The notes beneath the pieces are model-generated. The model saw only the letters and a program-made list of their open reading frames with translations, made no database searches and was not told the DNA's origin. Source: Brevibacillus laterosporus (lineage in GTDB: Bacteria; Bacillota; Bacilli; Brevibacillales; Brevibacillaceae). Taken from it: a stretch of 64,000 nucleotides of DNA. Location of the stretch: assembly GCA_007833815.1 (NCBI GenBank), contig CP033464.1, forward strand, positions 3,900,001 to 3,964,000, read 5' to 3'. How positions within the stretch are numbered: the stretch's first letter is position 1; each line of letters opens with the position of its first letter. The translations under genes were made by a program, and so were the position numbers. Shown here piece after piece: positions 32,007-40,951 of this stretch.

Positions 32007-32627
32007 ATTGCTACACCTCTTGTTAGAAAATATATTTTATTATAAAAATTCACAATAATCGCTGATATTCAATACACTTTTCAGATATGGTATGAGCCAA
32101 TTAGCTGTCCCATCCAATCCAATTATTGTCGGTACAAAATTAGCTTGTTAAAAGGTTCTGAGATTTCTTTACCTATGTATATGTGAAACAGCATGTTGCA
32201 AGGTTCGATTGTATGATAGTAAAAATGACTCTAATCTATGATTCTTGGGTGTATATGTCTAGTGATGTAGGACTGCTTGAGGAAAGACGTATTTTGACTG
32301 GAGGAATCAACGTGATTTATACCATCATCCCTTCTTTTCATGGATAGTTGAATCGCTTGAATTTTACCATGCTCAATTTCCTTTCTTAGTCATTTACATG
32401 TTTTTACATTGAAAAACCTTTATCCTCGCTGTAAAAACAAAGTCGTGCCTATTGTACGGTAAATTCATTGTAGTAAAAATAAACATTTACTACTAATTAT
32501 AACATATCAGTTATATTCTTCCATTGAAGTATTTGTAAATTTTATGAACTTCAACATATCTTTTCTGTAAATTTCAAGTCAGAAGATACAAAATGCGACT
32601 ACCCTAGCATTGTGCATAAACATGTCA
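32007..32627. promoter_or_regulatory. 620-bp leader region of the giant NRPS, with two inverted repeats
   Basis: No gene is visible between the second ABC transporter and the NRPS start. A TATAAT-like -10 element lies on the minus strand at 32044-32039, 33 bases before the ATG, but I see no good -35. Two clean inverted repeats are present: TGTTTTTACA/TGTAAAAACA (32399-32408 and 32430-32439) and GTAGTAAA-N8-TTTACTAC (32470-32477 and 32486-32493). They look like operator or attenuator elements. No GC-rich hairpin followed by a T-run closes the transporter operon, so read-through from the transporters into the NRPS is possible. Function is inferred from position only. Confidence 0.4.
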
Positions 32628-34418
32628 TTAGTTTATCGTGACTGCTTCACTATAAGTATTTTCGCTTGCAAATAGGCGGAGATATGGTCCTTCTTTCTCT
32701 TTCATTTCCAAAGGTGTCCCTTGATCTACGATAGACCCTTGCTCCATCACAAAAATGACATCCGCTATTTCAGCTGTCTGCATTTGATGCGTTACGATCA
32801 TGACAGTTCTTTTATCTTTTAATGAGCGGATCGTATCACGAACACACTTTTCTGAGTGTGAATCAAGAGCAGATGTGGGTTCATCAAAAAGGATGATTGG
32901 AGCTTTTGATAATAGAGCACGCGCAATAGCGACTCTCTGGCGTTGTCCTCCTGATAAGCGTGCCTTATCCTCTCCAATAATCGTTTTGTATCCGTCAGGC
33001 AATTCCAAAATAAATTCGTGGGCAAAGGCAGCTTGTGCTGCTTCGACAAGTTCAAGCTCCTCTGCTTCCGGTCTTCCAAATCTGATGTTCTCTTCAATCG
33101 TTCCTTCAAATAAATGCGGGTCTTGTGGAACGTATGCTATCAATTCTCTTATCTGCGCTAGCGTATGAGTTTTTACATTGTTATCAAAGAAATAAATATC
33201 ACCTTTCGCGGGCGGATAAAATCCAAGTAGCGCCTTTAATAATGTGCTTTTCCCTGAACCACTCGTTCCCACAACAGCGGCTATTTCCCCCACCCCGACA
33301 GACAGAGTCACACGATCTAACACCTTGTCCACTCCACGTTGTATAACGACACAATCTAATGAAAATGCTTCGATAGACAAGGGATTCTTTGGATAAAATA
33401 ATGGCTTTTTCAATGAATCGTCAGCAACCAAAGGCCCGATTTCTTCAACTGGTTCGTTTAACAAGCCGTAAACCCTAGCTGACCCTGATAAGGAGCGCTG
33501 TAAAGAAGCAATAATCCTGCCAAATTCAAGAAAAATAAATACCATAGTCGTCTGCAACTGCACCAATTGCCCTAAAATCCCTAATTCATTTTTGGAATAG
33601 ATAAACAATCCGACAACCAGCATACCGCCAAACATAACAAAACTGAATACAAAATTGATGGCATCTAATAAGCCGGTCTTAAAACCTTGGCTATTCGCCG
33701 TTTGAGCTAACTCATTGTTGGTATGGGCAAGGTCCTCCCTAACTACTTTCCCGGCAGAAAATGTTTTAACGACTGGCAGCCCTTCTATAAATCCGGCTAT
33801 TTTTGCTGTTATTTCACCTAATTTTGCTTGCAATCGATCATTTGTCTCTCTTAACGGCTGAACAAAACGGACATTAACAAGAGTGATACCAATACCTAAA
33901 ACAATAAAAATAAGAGAAAATCGCCAATCCATGATCAGCATTGTAGCTGTTACCATAACCAAGGTCATCGCATTTTGCAAAATATTACGCATACTTTCGC
34001 CATATGCCTCTTCCATGTTATGTGCATCGTTAATGATACGGGAAACCATTTCTCCTGGATGATTAGCTTCATAATATGAAACGGGAAGCTTAGTAAGATG
34101 TTTGTACAGCGTTACTCTAATATCAGCCATCGTCTTTTTAATGATTCGTTGCAGACAGTAGTGAATAACAGGAACAACTGCACTAAACACAAGAAAAGTT
34201 ATGCTAATCAGTGTGGCAGAACGAATTAACAACTCCATGCTTCCGTTAACCGATGCTGTAATTAATTCATTAAGCGCAAAACTGATTGCAACTGGTAAAG
34301 AGCCCATAATAATACAATCGGCAAATAATGCGAAAAGATAGGCTCGACGCCGTGTCTTTAGAAAGACTAACATGTCCTTCCATTCCATATAGGCTTTTCT
34401 AAATCCCTGCAATTCCAT
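32628..34418 (-). CDS. ABC exporter half-transporter (membrane domain + ATPase), second of pair
   Basis: The 596-residue protein has an N-terminal six-helix ABC exporter membrane domain (about residues 20-320) and a C-terminal nucleotide-binding domain. Walker A is GTSGSGKST (near 33260), the ABC signature is LSGGQRQR (near 32940) and Walker B is ILFDEPTSALD (near 32890), all canonical. The start is an ATG preceded by GGGAGGAATACA. Its start lies 14 bases after the stop of the first transporter, so the two are co-translated and probably form a heterodimer. Position directly upstream of the NRPS on the same strand suggests export of, or self-protection against, the lipopeptide. That role is inferred. 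Related proteins export peptides, lipids or drugs. Confidence 0.92.
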   Translation of the reverse strand: MELQGFRKAYMEWKDMLVFLKTRRRAYLFALFADCIIMGSLPVAISFALNELITASVNGSMELLIRSATLISITFLVFSAVVPVIHYCLQRIIKKTMADIRVTLYKHLTKLPVSYYEANHPGEMVSRIINDAHNMEEAYGESMRNILQNAMTLVMVTATMLIMDWRFSLIFIVLGIGITLVNVRFVQPLRETNDRLQAKLGEITAKIAGFIEGLPVVKTFSAGKVVREDLAHTNNELAQTANSQGFKTGLLDAINFVFSFVMFGGMLVVGLFIYSKNELGILGQLVQLQTTMVFIFLEFGRIIASLQRSLSGSARVYGLLNEPVEEIGPLVADDSLKKPLFYPKNPLSIEAFSLDCVVIQRGVDKVLDRVTLSVGVGEIAAVVGTSGSGKSTLLKALLGFYPPAKGDIYFFDNNVKTHTLAQIRELIAYVPQDPHLFEGTIEENIRFGRPEAEELELVEAAQAAFAHEFILELPDGYKTIIGEDKARLSGGQRQRVAIARALLSKAPIILFDEPTSALDSHSEKCVRDTIRSLKDKRTVMIVTHQMQTAEIADVIFVMEQGSIVDQGTPLEMKEKEGPYLRLFASENTYSEAVTIN

Positions 34419-34432
34419 TGTATTCCTCCCGT

Positions 34433-36229
34433 TTACTCCACTAAAAGGCTCGGTTGCACGATGTAACGCTGCTTAAACTGTGGGTCATAAAGCTCTCGAT
34501 ACAATCCGTTTTCTTCTATTAATGCTTGATGCGTTCCCCGCTCTACAATTTTCCCACGATCCAATACCCAGATTTCATCACAATATCGAATGGAAGAAAA
34601 GCGGTGTGCCACCATCACAACCGTCTTTTTATCTAAAAGCTTTTTTAGTCCCTCTTGGAACAAAAGCTCCGATTGAGCATCCAATGCTGAAGTAGGTTCG
34701 TCCATGACAATAAATGGAGCGTTCTTAATAAATGCACGCGCAACGGCGATTCGCTGTTTCTGACCACCAGATAATTGAAAACCGCCCTCACCAACAACAG
34801 TCTGATAGCCTTGAGACAGCTCTGAAATAAATTCGTGGGCATTGGCCAATTTCGCCGCTTCTACAATTTCTCCTATAGAAGCGCCTTCTTTTCCAAAAGC
34901 GATATTCTCCGCGATCGACTTAGAGAACAGAAAGACATCCTGCGGAACATAAGCAATTAATGAACGCATCAAGGAAACATCCCAATTTTCTGGACCATCG
35001 TCATCATCATTCACCCGCAAATGGCCTGCATTTGGAACATATAGGCCACAAAGCAGTTTCACAATGGTTGATTTACCGCCCCCACTTGGTCCGACGAGCG
35101 CGATATGACGTCCTGTTTTCAATTGAAAATTCACATCATGCAACACTGGATGTTTTTGTCCATCATAAGTAAAGGATATTCGTTCAAATTGCAAGCAAAG
35201 GTTACTTGTTGTGTCAGCTTTTGGAAAGGAACGTAACGAATGTATTTTCTCTTCAGGTAATGATAAGATTTCCCCCGAACGTTTATACGCGCCAAGTGCC
35301 TGTTGAAAATTTATAATTAATTCAGGAATCACAGAAACAGGCTGTAAAATATGCCCCAAGAAATAAACAAAAGCAATTAGCTCCTCTGCTTTCAATTCTT
35401 GATGAGCAATTAAGTAAGCTCCATACAAAATGCAGAATACCAAAGGGCTAGACATAAAGATGATATGAAGAGGATTCAGCCAAGCATGCCTGCGTTCGAT
35501 CTGCAGACTTTTCTGTAGCATTTGTTCAATCGTTATTTGGAATTTGTGGAAAAAATGTCCGTATAAATGAAACACTTTAATGATTGGGATTCCTGAAATG
35601 GTATCCTTCATAATAGAGGCTGTACGACCAACCTGTTGCTGAAGTTCGTAGGAGTAGGTATTCAGAGGCTTACTTAACAAAGCTGCAAAAAGTAGTGCAA
35701 AGGGAACCAAAGATAAACTAAACAAAATTAATTTCCAGTTAATCATAAATAGATACATAAAAGCAGCAATAAACATCAGAGGCTCAATGATAAGTTTTGG
35801 AAAATGTTCAGATAAAAAACGTTGTACGAGTGTTAAATCGTTAGAAAAGCGGGATAGAAGGTCTCCAGTATTGTATTTTTCTATGGAGGAAAATGATGTA
35901 TGTTCTAGTCTTTCAGCATATCGATTCCGCAAATCTCTTATAATAGAGGAACTGAACTTCGTAGACATCCATTTCACAAGAAAGTGTGAAATCATCCCAA
36001 TAATCACGCATATGACAAACACATACAATAAGGTACCCATACGGTCTTGAGTGTCATTCATAGTATACGAGACCATCTGCTGAATATTGTATCCAATCAC
36101 AACTTCTACGAAAACTGCTGCTATACTAAATAGCACGATTAAAACAAGATAATACCAATACGTAAAGATAATTGATACTATTTTTCCCCAGATTGATTCT
36201 TGCATGTGACTACTTATTCTTTTCAACAA
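34433..36229 (-). CDS. ABC exporter half-transporter (membrane domain + ATPase), first of pair
   Basis: The 598-residue ABC exporter half-transporter has membrane helices in roughly residues 20-320 and a nucleotide-binding domain with Walker A GPSGGGKST (near 35080), signature LSGGQKQR (near 34775) and Walker B IVMDEPTSALD. I place the start at TTG 36229 because GAGGAG lies 8-9 bases upstream. An in-frame ATG eight codons later (36205) has no comparable site. It is the first gene of the minus-strand group transporter-transporter-NRPS. Both ATP sites look catalytically intact, so this is not a degenerate-site heterodimer by eye. The substrate is unknown. The NRPS product is the contextual candidate. 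Confidence 0.91.
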   Translation of the reverse strand: MLKRISSHMQESIWGKIVSIIFTYWYYLVLIVLFSIAAVFVEVVIGYNIQQMVSYTMNDTQDRMGTLLYVFVICVIIGMISHFLVKWMSTKFSSSIIRDLRNRYAERLEHTSFSSIEKYNTGDLLSRFSNDLTLVQRFLSEHFPKLIIEPLMFIAAFMYLFMINWKLILFSLSLVPFALLFAALLSKPLNTYSYELQQQVGRTASIMKDTISGIPIIKVFHLYGHFFHKFQITIEQMLQKSLQIERRHAWLNPLHIIFMSSPLVFCILYGAYLIAHQELKAEELIAFVYFLGHILQPVSVIPELIINFQQALGAYKRSGEILSLPEEKIHSLRSFPKADTTSNLCLQFERISFTYDGQKHPVLHDVNFQLKTGRHIALVGPSGGGKSTIVKLLCGLYVPNAGHLRVNDDDDGPENWDVSLMRSLIAYVPQDVFLFSKSIAENIAFGKEGASIGEIVEAAKLANAHEFISELSQGYQTVVGEGGFQLSGGQKQRIAVARAFIKNAPFIVMDEPTSALDAQSELLFQEGLKKLLDKKTVVMVAHRFSSIRYCDEIWVLDRGKIVERGTHQALIEENGLYRELYDPQFKQRYIVQPSLLVE

Positions 36230-36481
36230 GTTGTTCTCTCCTCAAGACTCCCTTGATTTTTCTACCTGTAATAAGAGTACACTATTATTAAATGGTTTTT
36301 AAGTTAATATTTTACAATATTTCTCCAAAATTTAAATTAAGCAATTTTTTACTCCTTACAAATGTTTATTACCAAGGCAGGATTGTTAATGAAAGACACC
36401 TTCAATTGTATGTTAATATGGAAAATAACAAGTTTTTCGTGTACATACGGAAAGTAGGCGACCTCGCATAAGGAGATGACG
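36230..36481. promoter_or_regulatory. Divergent promoter region between ABC operon and oxidase operon
   Basis: This 250-bp AT-rich stretch separates the leftward transporter/NRPS group from the rightward oxidase/MFS pair, so both promoters should lie here. I see no convincing -35/-10 pair. Ribosome binding sites are clear at both ends: GAGGAG before TTG 36229 and AAGGAG before ATG 36482. Confidence 0.4.
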
Positions 36482-37915
36482 ATGAAAAAAAGGATTGCTT
36501 TGTTAATACTAATTGCGTTATGCCTGTTCAATTATCTAAAATATGATTCACTTGATCAAAACCCATTTCTCGTTACTGATTATAGCCGACTTCATCCTGT
36601 TAAAGTAGAACGGGTGGTTGAAGGTAAAGAAGAAGACCAGTTAATCAATCTAGTAAAAGAAGCCACTGAAAAGAAGTTAACCATATCTATTGCGGGACAG
36701 AGACATAGTCAAGGGGGCCACACCTACTATAAAGACGGAATTCTAGTAGACATGACTCCCTTTAATAAAATCATGTCCATTCATCCAAAAGAAAAAAAGA
36801 TTCGAGTTCAAGCTGGTGCCACTTGGAAAGATGTTCAAGACGCAATTAATCCATATGGACTATCAGTAAAGACCATGCAGTCGCAGAATATTTTTACTGT
36901 TGGAGGTTCCATTAGTATAAACGCCCATGGTAGAGATATCCGAAATGGATCATTAATCAAAAGTGTAGACTCCTTTCGTTTACTTACAGCAGACGGCCAA
37001 ATAAGGCAGGTCAGTCGAACGGAAAATTCAGAATTATTTACCCTTGCGCTTGGAGGTTATGGGTTATTTGGACTTATTTTGGATGTTACGTTGACTCTTA
37101 CGGAAGACGCTGTATACAGAGTAACAACTAATGCCATAACAGTTGAAGGATACACAGAATATTTCCGAAACAAAGTCAAGTCAGACCCAGATAATCACCT
37201 CCATCTCGCGCGCATTTCGGTAGCACCCGACAGTTTTCTTACTGACATGTATACCATTAATTATCGTATAGATAGGTCCGTCCCTCTCTATCAAAACAAT
37301 ACGTTAAAGAACCGTGAAGATTGGGTCATCCCTACAAAAATTCTCTTTCATCTGAATCGCTCTTTTGATTGGGGAAAAAACTCGTTCTGGTCGCTTCAAC
37401 AGTATTATTTCTCTAAACAACAAGATTCCCTCATCAGTCGAAATAACGCAATGCGCTCGGAGTCGCAATTTATGGAATATAAAGAGGCTGGACAGAACGA
37501 TCTGCTACAAGAATATTTTGTTCCAATACATGAGTTTACAAGCTTTATAAAAAGCTTAAAGTCAGTACTTAACAAGGAAGATTTGCATGTTTTAAACATT
37601 ACCGTTCGACATGTAACTAAGGATGAAGAGGCAGTGTTATCTTATGCACGTGAGGATATGTTTGCACTCGTCTGCCTGTTTCACACACCACTTTCAGATC
37701 CAGAACAAGTGAAAACCAAGCAAGGGATTCAAAAAGTACTCGATGCTGTGATTCGTCATCAGGGAACGTATTAATTACCTTATGCTGCCTATCCAAGCCA
37801 GAAACAATTCCAAACGGTTTATCCAAAATATAAGGAATTTTTTATAAAGAAAAATCAATATGATCCTGATCATCTTTTTACGAACTACTTCTATGAACAA
37901 TATAAGGGAGAATAA
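36482..37915 (+). pseudogene. Membrane-anchored FAD-linked oxidase, interrupted by one in-frame stop
   Basis: The product resembles FAD-binding (PCMH-type) oxidases of the sugar-lactone/cholesterol oxidase kind. It has an N-terminal hydrophobic anchor (residues 3-18), then a flavin-binding region with AGQRHSQGGH, GATWKDVQDAI and TVGGSISINAHGRD. I choose ATG 36482 (6 bases after AAGGAG) over ATG 36476, which abuts the Shine-Dalgarno. A TAA at 37772-37774 ends the protein at 430 residues. The same frame then continues for 46 family-like codons (YPSQKQFQTVYPKYKEFF, then YDPDHLFTN) to a second TAA at 37913-37915, three bases before the MFS start. This is a single nonsense change, a recent pseudogene or a sequencing error. 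A shortened active protein is less likely because the lost tail belongs to the substrate domain. Substrate unknown. Confidence 0.83.
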
Positions 37916-37918
37916 TAT

Positions 37919-38452
37919 ATGAATATAACATGGCTCATTCGGTCACAAAGTATTGTTACTCTAGCGGGCGGTATGATATACCCCTATTATCTGTTATTTT
38001 TGAAAAATCTAGGAAATAGTTACTCAAAATACGGTTTAGCTTTTGCCGTTTTTACTGTGAGCTCAGCAGCCGTCTCTCAATGGCTTGCCCCCCGTTTGGA
38101 TCGGCATAGTGCTCCTATTCTAGCGATAAGCTCTCTCGGAATGATGGTAGTCATGTTCGCCTTCCCTTGGGTATCCTCGTATATATGGGTACTTATATTA
38201 CAAGCCATAATGGGAAGTTGCAATGCGATGCAAAAAATGAGTGAACGCATTCTACTAGCCGACAACACCGTATCTGGTTCGCGCGGTGCAATCATTGGGT
38301 CCTATCATTTCTGGACTTCCGTCGCTTCTGGCTTTGCAGTCATTCTTGGCGGCTATTTGATCGATTGGCTCACAATCAATGCTTTATTTTATACTAGTGC
38401 ACTTTTATATGGATGTAGTTCTTGGGCAGTCTATCGTACCCTAAAAAAATAA
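37919..38452 (+). CDS. Half-size MFS transporter-like membrane protein
   Basis: The 177-residue protein is made almost entirely of hydrophobic helices, about six. It begins like a normal major facilitator N-terminus (MNITWLIRSQSIVTLAGG) and carries a short basic cytoplasmic loop RLDRHSAP where MFS proteins have their loop 2-3 motif. Usual MFS length is about 400 residues, so this is one six-helix half ending in YRTLKK. Its ATG follows the oxidase frame by three bases and uses AGGGAG inside the oxidase tail, so the two genes are translationally coupled. It either acts as a dimer or is a truncated relic. I see no second half downstream. Its 3' end overlaps the convergent small gene by 22 bases. 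Confidence 0.75.
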   Translation: MNITWLIRSQSIVTLAGGMIYPYYLLFLKNLGNSYSKYGLAFAVFTVSSAAVSQWLAPRLDRHSAPILAISSLGMMVVMFAFPWVSSYIWVLILQAIMGSCNAMQKMSERILLADNTVSGSRGAIIGSYHFWTSVASGFAVILGGYLIDWLTINALFYTSALLYGCSSWAVYRTLKK

Positions 38453-38625
38453 AAGAAGATTCCCAAAAATATAACCGTACATATGACATAAAACATGGTT
38501 AGTCTCGTTAGATTTCTTTTTGTTCGCGTACCGTAATCACGATCTTTCGGTTTTATTCCAACCATGATGGTTCCAATGGCAGCTACTAAAACGATAATAA
38601 TAATTAAAGGTATGATGTAAGTCAT
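38431..38625 (-). CDS. Small two-helix membrane protein, function unknown
   Basis: The 64-residue protein has two hydrophobic segments (residues 3-23 and 44-61) separated by a strongly basic linker (KPKDRDYGTRTKR). That layout is typical of conserved small membrane proteins of Bacillales and unlikely for a chance ORF. The possible ribosome site AGTGGAAA before the ATG is only moderate. It is convergent with, and overlaps, the end of the MFS gene. I do not recognise a family. Confidence 0.55.
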   Translation of the reverse strand: MTYIIPLIIIIVLVAAIGTIMVGIKPKDRDYGTRTKRNLTRLTMFYVICTVIFLGIFFYFFRVR

Positions 38626-38819
38626 TATTTTCCACTCTTTCCACCGTTTTATTTATCATACCTCATGTCAGTAAGGTTCGAGACCATCCACTTTATCTTT
38701 ATTTTGCTCATCCACTTTTACTATAATAAACTAATATACATATACAACGACAAATGGTCACTGTAATGTAATCAATGCATAGTCAAGTTCTGTTTTCAAA
38801 AAGGAAGGTGATGAGCATT
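38626..38819 (+). promoter_or_regulatory. Promoter with direct repeats upstream of the MocR-type regulator
   Basis: A perfect TATAAT lies at 38722-38727, about 93 bases before the regulator's ATG. Two identical copies of CATCCACTTT occur in the same orientation at 38685-38694 and 38709-38718, 24 bases apart, flanking the expected -35 region. MocR/GabR-type regulators are known to bind paired direct repeats at their own promoters, so this is a good candidate autoregulatory operator. No canonical -35 is visible, consistent with a regulated promoter. Confidence 0.5.
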
Positions 38820-40256
38820 ATGAATTGGCAATCAGATCGTCATGACGTAAAACCTATCTATAAACAAATTGCTTCTCATCTAGAGAATCAGATTGCATGC
38901 GGAGAGTTTCCATCGGGTAGTAAGCTTCCATCCGAAAGAGAACTAGCCAAGCAATTACAAGTAAATCGCAGTACAATTGTAGCCGCATATGAAGAGTTGC
39001 AGGCATTAGGTCTGGTGGAACGAAAGCATGGGAGCGGCACAAAGGTTAGTAGTGATATATGGGGGATCTCATACAAGCGAATTCCAAACTGGCGACACAT
39101 TGTAGAACAAGGTTCTTTATTACCAAATGTTCCTCTTTTCCGACAAATACAACAAGAAACTCATCATAGCCAAATCATTGATTTGGCTAGCGGAGAGCTA
39201 TCACCCGATCTTTTCCCCAGTCATTTCTTTCAAGAACTGATGGCCACAAAGCCCTTCACCTGGCATCTTGGGTATGAAAAACCACAAGGTAACATCACCT
39301 TGCGTGAAACGATTTGCACTCATGTAAAGAAGAAAAAACAGATTGAGGTGACACCTGCCTCTATTCTGATTACATCCGGTGCTCAGCAAGCCCTGCATTT
39401 AGTCATCCAATGCCTTCTTAGGGCTGGCGATGCAATAGCAATTGAAGATCCATCCTATTTTTATTCCTTACCCTTATTTCAATCAGCCGGTCTACGAATT
39501 TTTTTATTGCCTACAGATCAAGATGGGATTAATCCAGATGATGTAGAGCGTTTGTATAAAAAGCATCGTATTAAAATGATCTTTGTAAATCCACACTTTC
39601 AGAATCCGACAGGAACATTGCTCTCAATGGAACGAAAGCTTCATCTGTTAGAAATATCGGCTAAATATGGAATTCCTATTGTGGAAGACGATCCTTACAG
39701 CTTAACTTCGTTTAGCGGTGAACCCGTGATGACGCTCAAATCAATGGATCAGCATGGAACCGTATTATATGTAAGCTCCCTTACAAAGCTAGCTGCCTCT
39801 GGACTTCGAATCGGTTGGGTAATTGGACCGCAAACAGTTATTGAGCGCTTAGCCGATGCCAAGCAGCAGGTGGATTTCGGGCATAGTATTTTTCCGGAGT
39901 GGATCTCCCATCACTTTCTATCTTCAGAGATATTCGACACGCATATAGATGACATGCGTGCTAAGCTTTTGCAAAAGAGCAATATTATCATGCAAGCCTT
40001 GCAAAACAAATTGACAGATAAAGTCTCCTATTTGGTGCCACAAGGGGGGATTCATTTATGGTGCAAATTAAATCAACCTGTGAACGAGAGCGCGTTGATA
40101 AAAGAAGCCATTTTGCATGGGGTAGTATTTGTTCCTGGAAGCGTGCTAGGTTCTAAGGAAGGTTACGTACGATTTACCTTTGGACGAGCTGAAGATGATC
40201 TCATCGAAGAAGGAATAGACCGGTTTGCTCAAGCCCTTAGTATTGCGATTGAATGA
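38820..40256 (+). CDS. MocR-family regulator: GntR DNA-binding domain fused to PLP aminotransferase-like domain
   Basis: The N-terminus (about residues 1-75) is a GntR winged helix with the typical KLPSERELAKQLQVNRSTI recognition segment. The rest is an aminotransferase fold type I domain including LITSGAQQALHLVIQ, FVNPHFQNPTG, VEDDPY and the PLP-lysine motif SLTKLAASGLRIGW. Such proteins (GabR, PdxR, MocR) sense amino-acid or PLP-derived ligands. I choose ATG 38820 because AAGGAAGGTG lies 9 bases upstream. An in-frame ATG at 38775 would add 15 residues without a ribosome site. Direct repeats in the promoter fit autoregulation. A bidirectional terminator follows. The target pathway is not evident from neighbours. 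Confidence 0.9.
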   Translation: MNWQSDRHDVKPIYKQIASHLENQIACGEFPSGSKLPSERELAKQLQVNRSTIVAAYEELQALGLVERKHGSGTKVSSDIWGISYKRIPNWRHIVEQGSLLPNVPLFRQIQQETHHSQIIDLASGELSPDLFPSHFFQELMATKPFTWHLGYEKPQGNITLRETICTHVKKKKQIEVTPASILITSGAQQALHLVIQCLLRAGDAIAIEDPSYFYSLPLFQSAGLRIFLLPTDQDGINPDDVERLYKKHRIKMIFVNPHFQNPTGTLLSMERKLHLLEISAKYGIPIVEDDPYSLTSFSGEPVMTLKSMDQHGTVLYVSSLTKLAASGLRIGWVIGPQTVIERLADAKQQVDFGHSIFPEWISHHFLSSEIFDTHIDDMRAKLLQKSNIIMQALQNKLTDKVSYLVPQGGIHLWCKLNQPVNESALIKEAILHGVVFVPGSVLGSKEGYVRFTFGRAEDDLIEEGIDRFAQALSIAIE

Positions 40257-40355
40257 TTACTCTTTTCACCTTGTTTAGTATTTTTCTTTAATAGAATGAC
40301 CTATCTGGCCTTTTATTCCTGAAAATGAGCGGTTTTATCACCTGATTGAAAGGCA

Positions 40356-40383
40356 AAAAGCTTGGTCACGGCACCAAGCTTTT
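40356..40383. terminator. Bidirectional rho-independent terminator
   Basis: A perfect 11-bp stem AAAAGCTTGGT / ACCAAGCTTTT with a 6-base loop sits between the convergent regulator (stop 40256) and acetyltransferase (stop 40388) genes. It has A/T tracts on both sides, so it can terminate both transcripts. Confidence 0.85.
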
Positions 40384-40387
40384 GTTG

Positions 40388-40927
40388 TTATTCATGATTC
40401 TTGTGTTCGAGTAACCAGCAATCCCTTAATTCCCCTTCATGCCTTTCGTGTTTAGGAAGCAATTTTACCTTTTTGAATCCGCAACGAATGTAACAACGAA
40501 TGGCCCGCTCGTTCCAGGCTTGAGGGTCCATAACCACCTTATGTGCTCCTTTTTCCTTATGTAAATATTCCACCATAGCACTAACGAGAAGCCTGCCGAT
40601 GCCACTGTTCCACCTTTCAGGCTCTCCTATAAATTGATCTGTCCCATAAACAACTTCTTTTTCGGTGTACCCATAATCCAGCTTCATTTGTTCATCTATC
40701 TGGTAAAACTGTAAATAGCCGATTGCTTGCCAATCATATTCTACGATACACCGAGTCACTTCTTCATTATTTTCGTAATAGTGTTGCATTACTTTGTTCA
40801 GATCATGAGGATTGTCTCTCCCTTCATAGTATTCTAATACAACCGGATTCGTAAGCCATTTTACTAACCAATGCTTATGTGCCTCCACTAATTTCCTAAC
40901 CAATACTTTCTCCTTTTGAAAAATCAC
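40388..40927 (-). CDS. GNAT acetyltransferase, aminoglycoside 6'-N-acetyltransferase-like
   Basis: The 179-residue protein has GNAT features: an acetyl-CoA-binding segment WNSGIGRLLV and a C-terminal WNERAIRCYIRCGFKK. The blocks VVLEYYEGRD, YGTDQFIGEPERW, HKVVMDPQAWN and LPKHERHEGELRDCWLLE closely follow the AAC(6')-Ie/Im family order (recalled). The start is GTG 40927, preceded by GGAGGG 6 bases upstream. It lies just downstream of an acetyltransferase remnant on the same strand. Whether it confers aminoglycoside resistance cannot be told from sequence, since many chromosomal members have unknown substrates. Confidence 0.85.
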   Translation of the reverse strand: MIFQKEKVLVRKLVEAHKHWLVKWLTNPVVLEYYEGRDNPHDLNKVMQHYYENNEEVTRCIVEYDWQAIGYLQFYQIDEQMKLDYGYTEKEVVYGTDQFIGEPERWNSGIGRLLVSAMVEYLHKEKGAHKVVMDPQAWNERAIRCYIRCGFKKVKLLPKHERHEGELRDCWLLEHKNHE

Positions 40928-40951
40928 GACAAACCCTCCATTGGTCTCATA

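Noticed and set aside
32399-32439. Inverted repeat as terminator of the ABC operon
   Set aside because: The stem is AT-rich with a 21-base loop and lacks a following T-run, so it was kept only as a possible regulatory site.
36349-36531. 60-codon minus-strand ORF between the divergent operons
   Set aside because: It overlaps the oxidase start on the opposite strand, lacks a ribosome site and shows no protein-like features beyond AT-rich codons.
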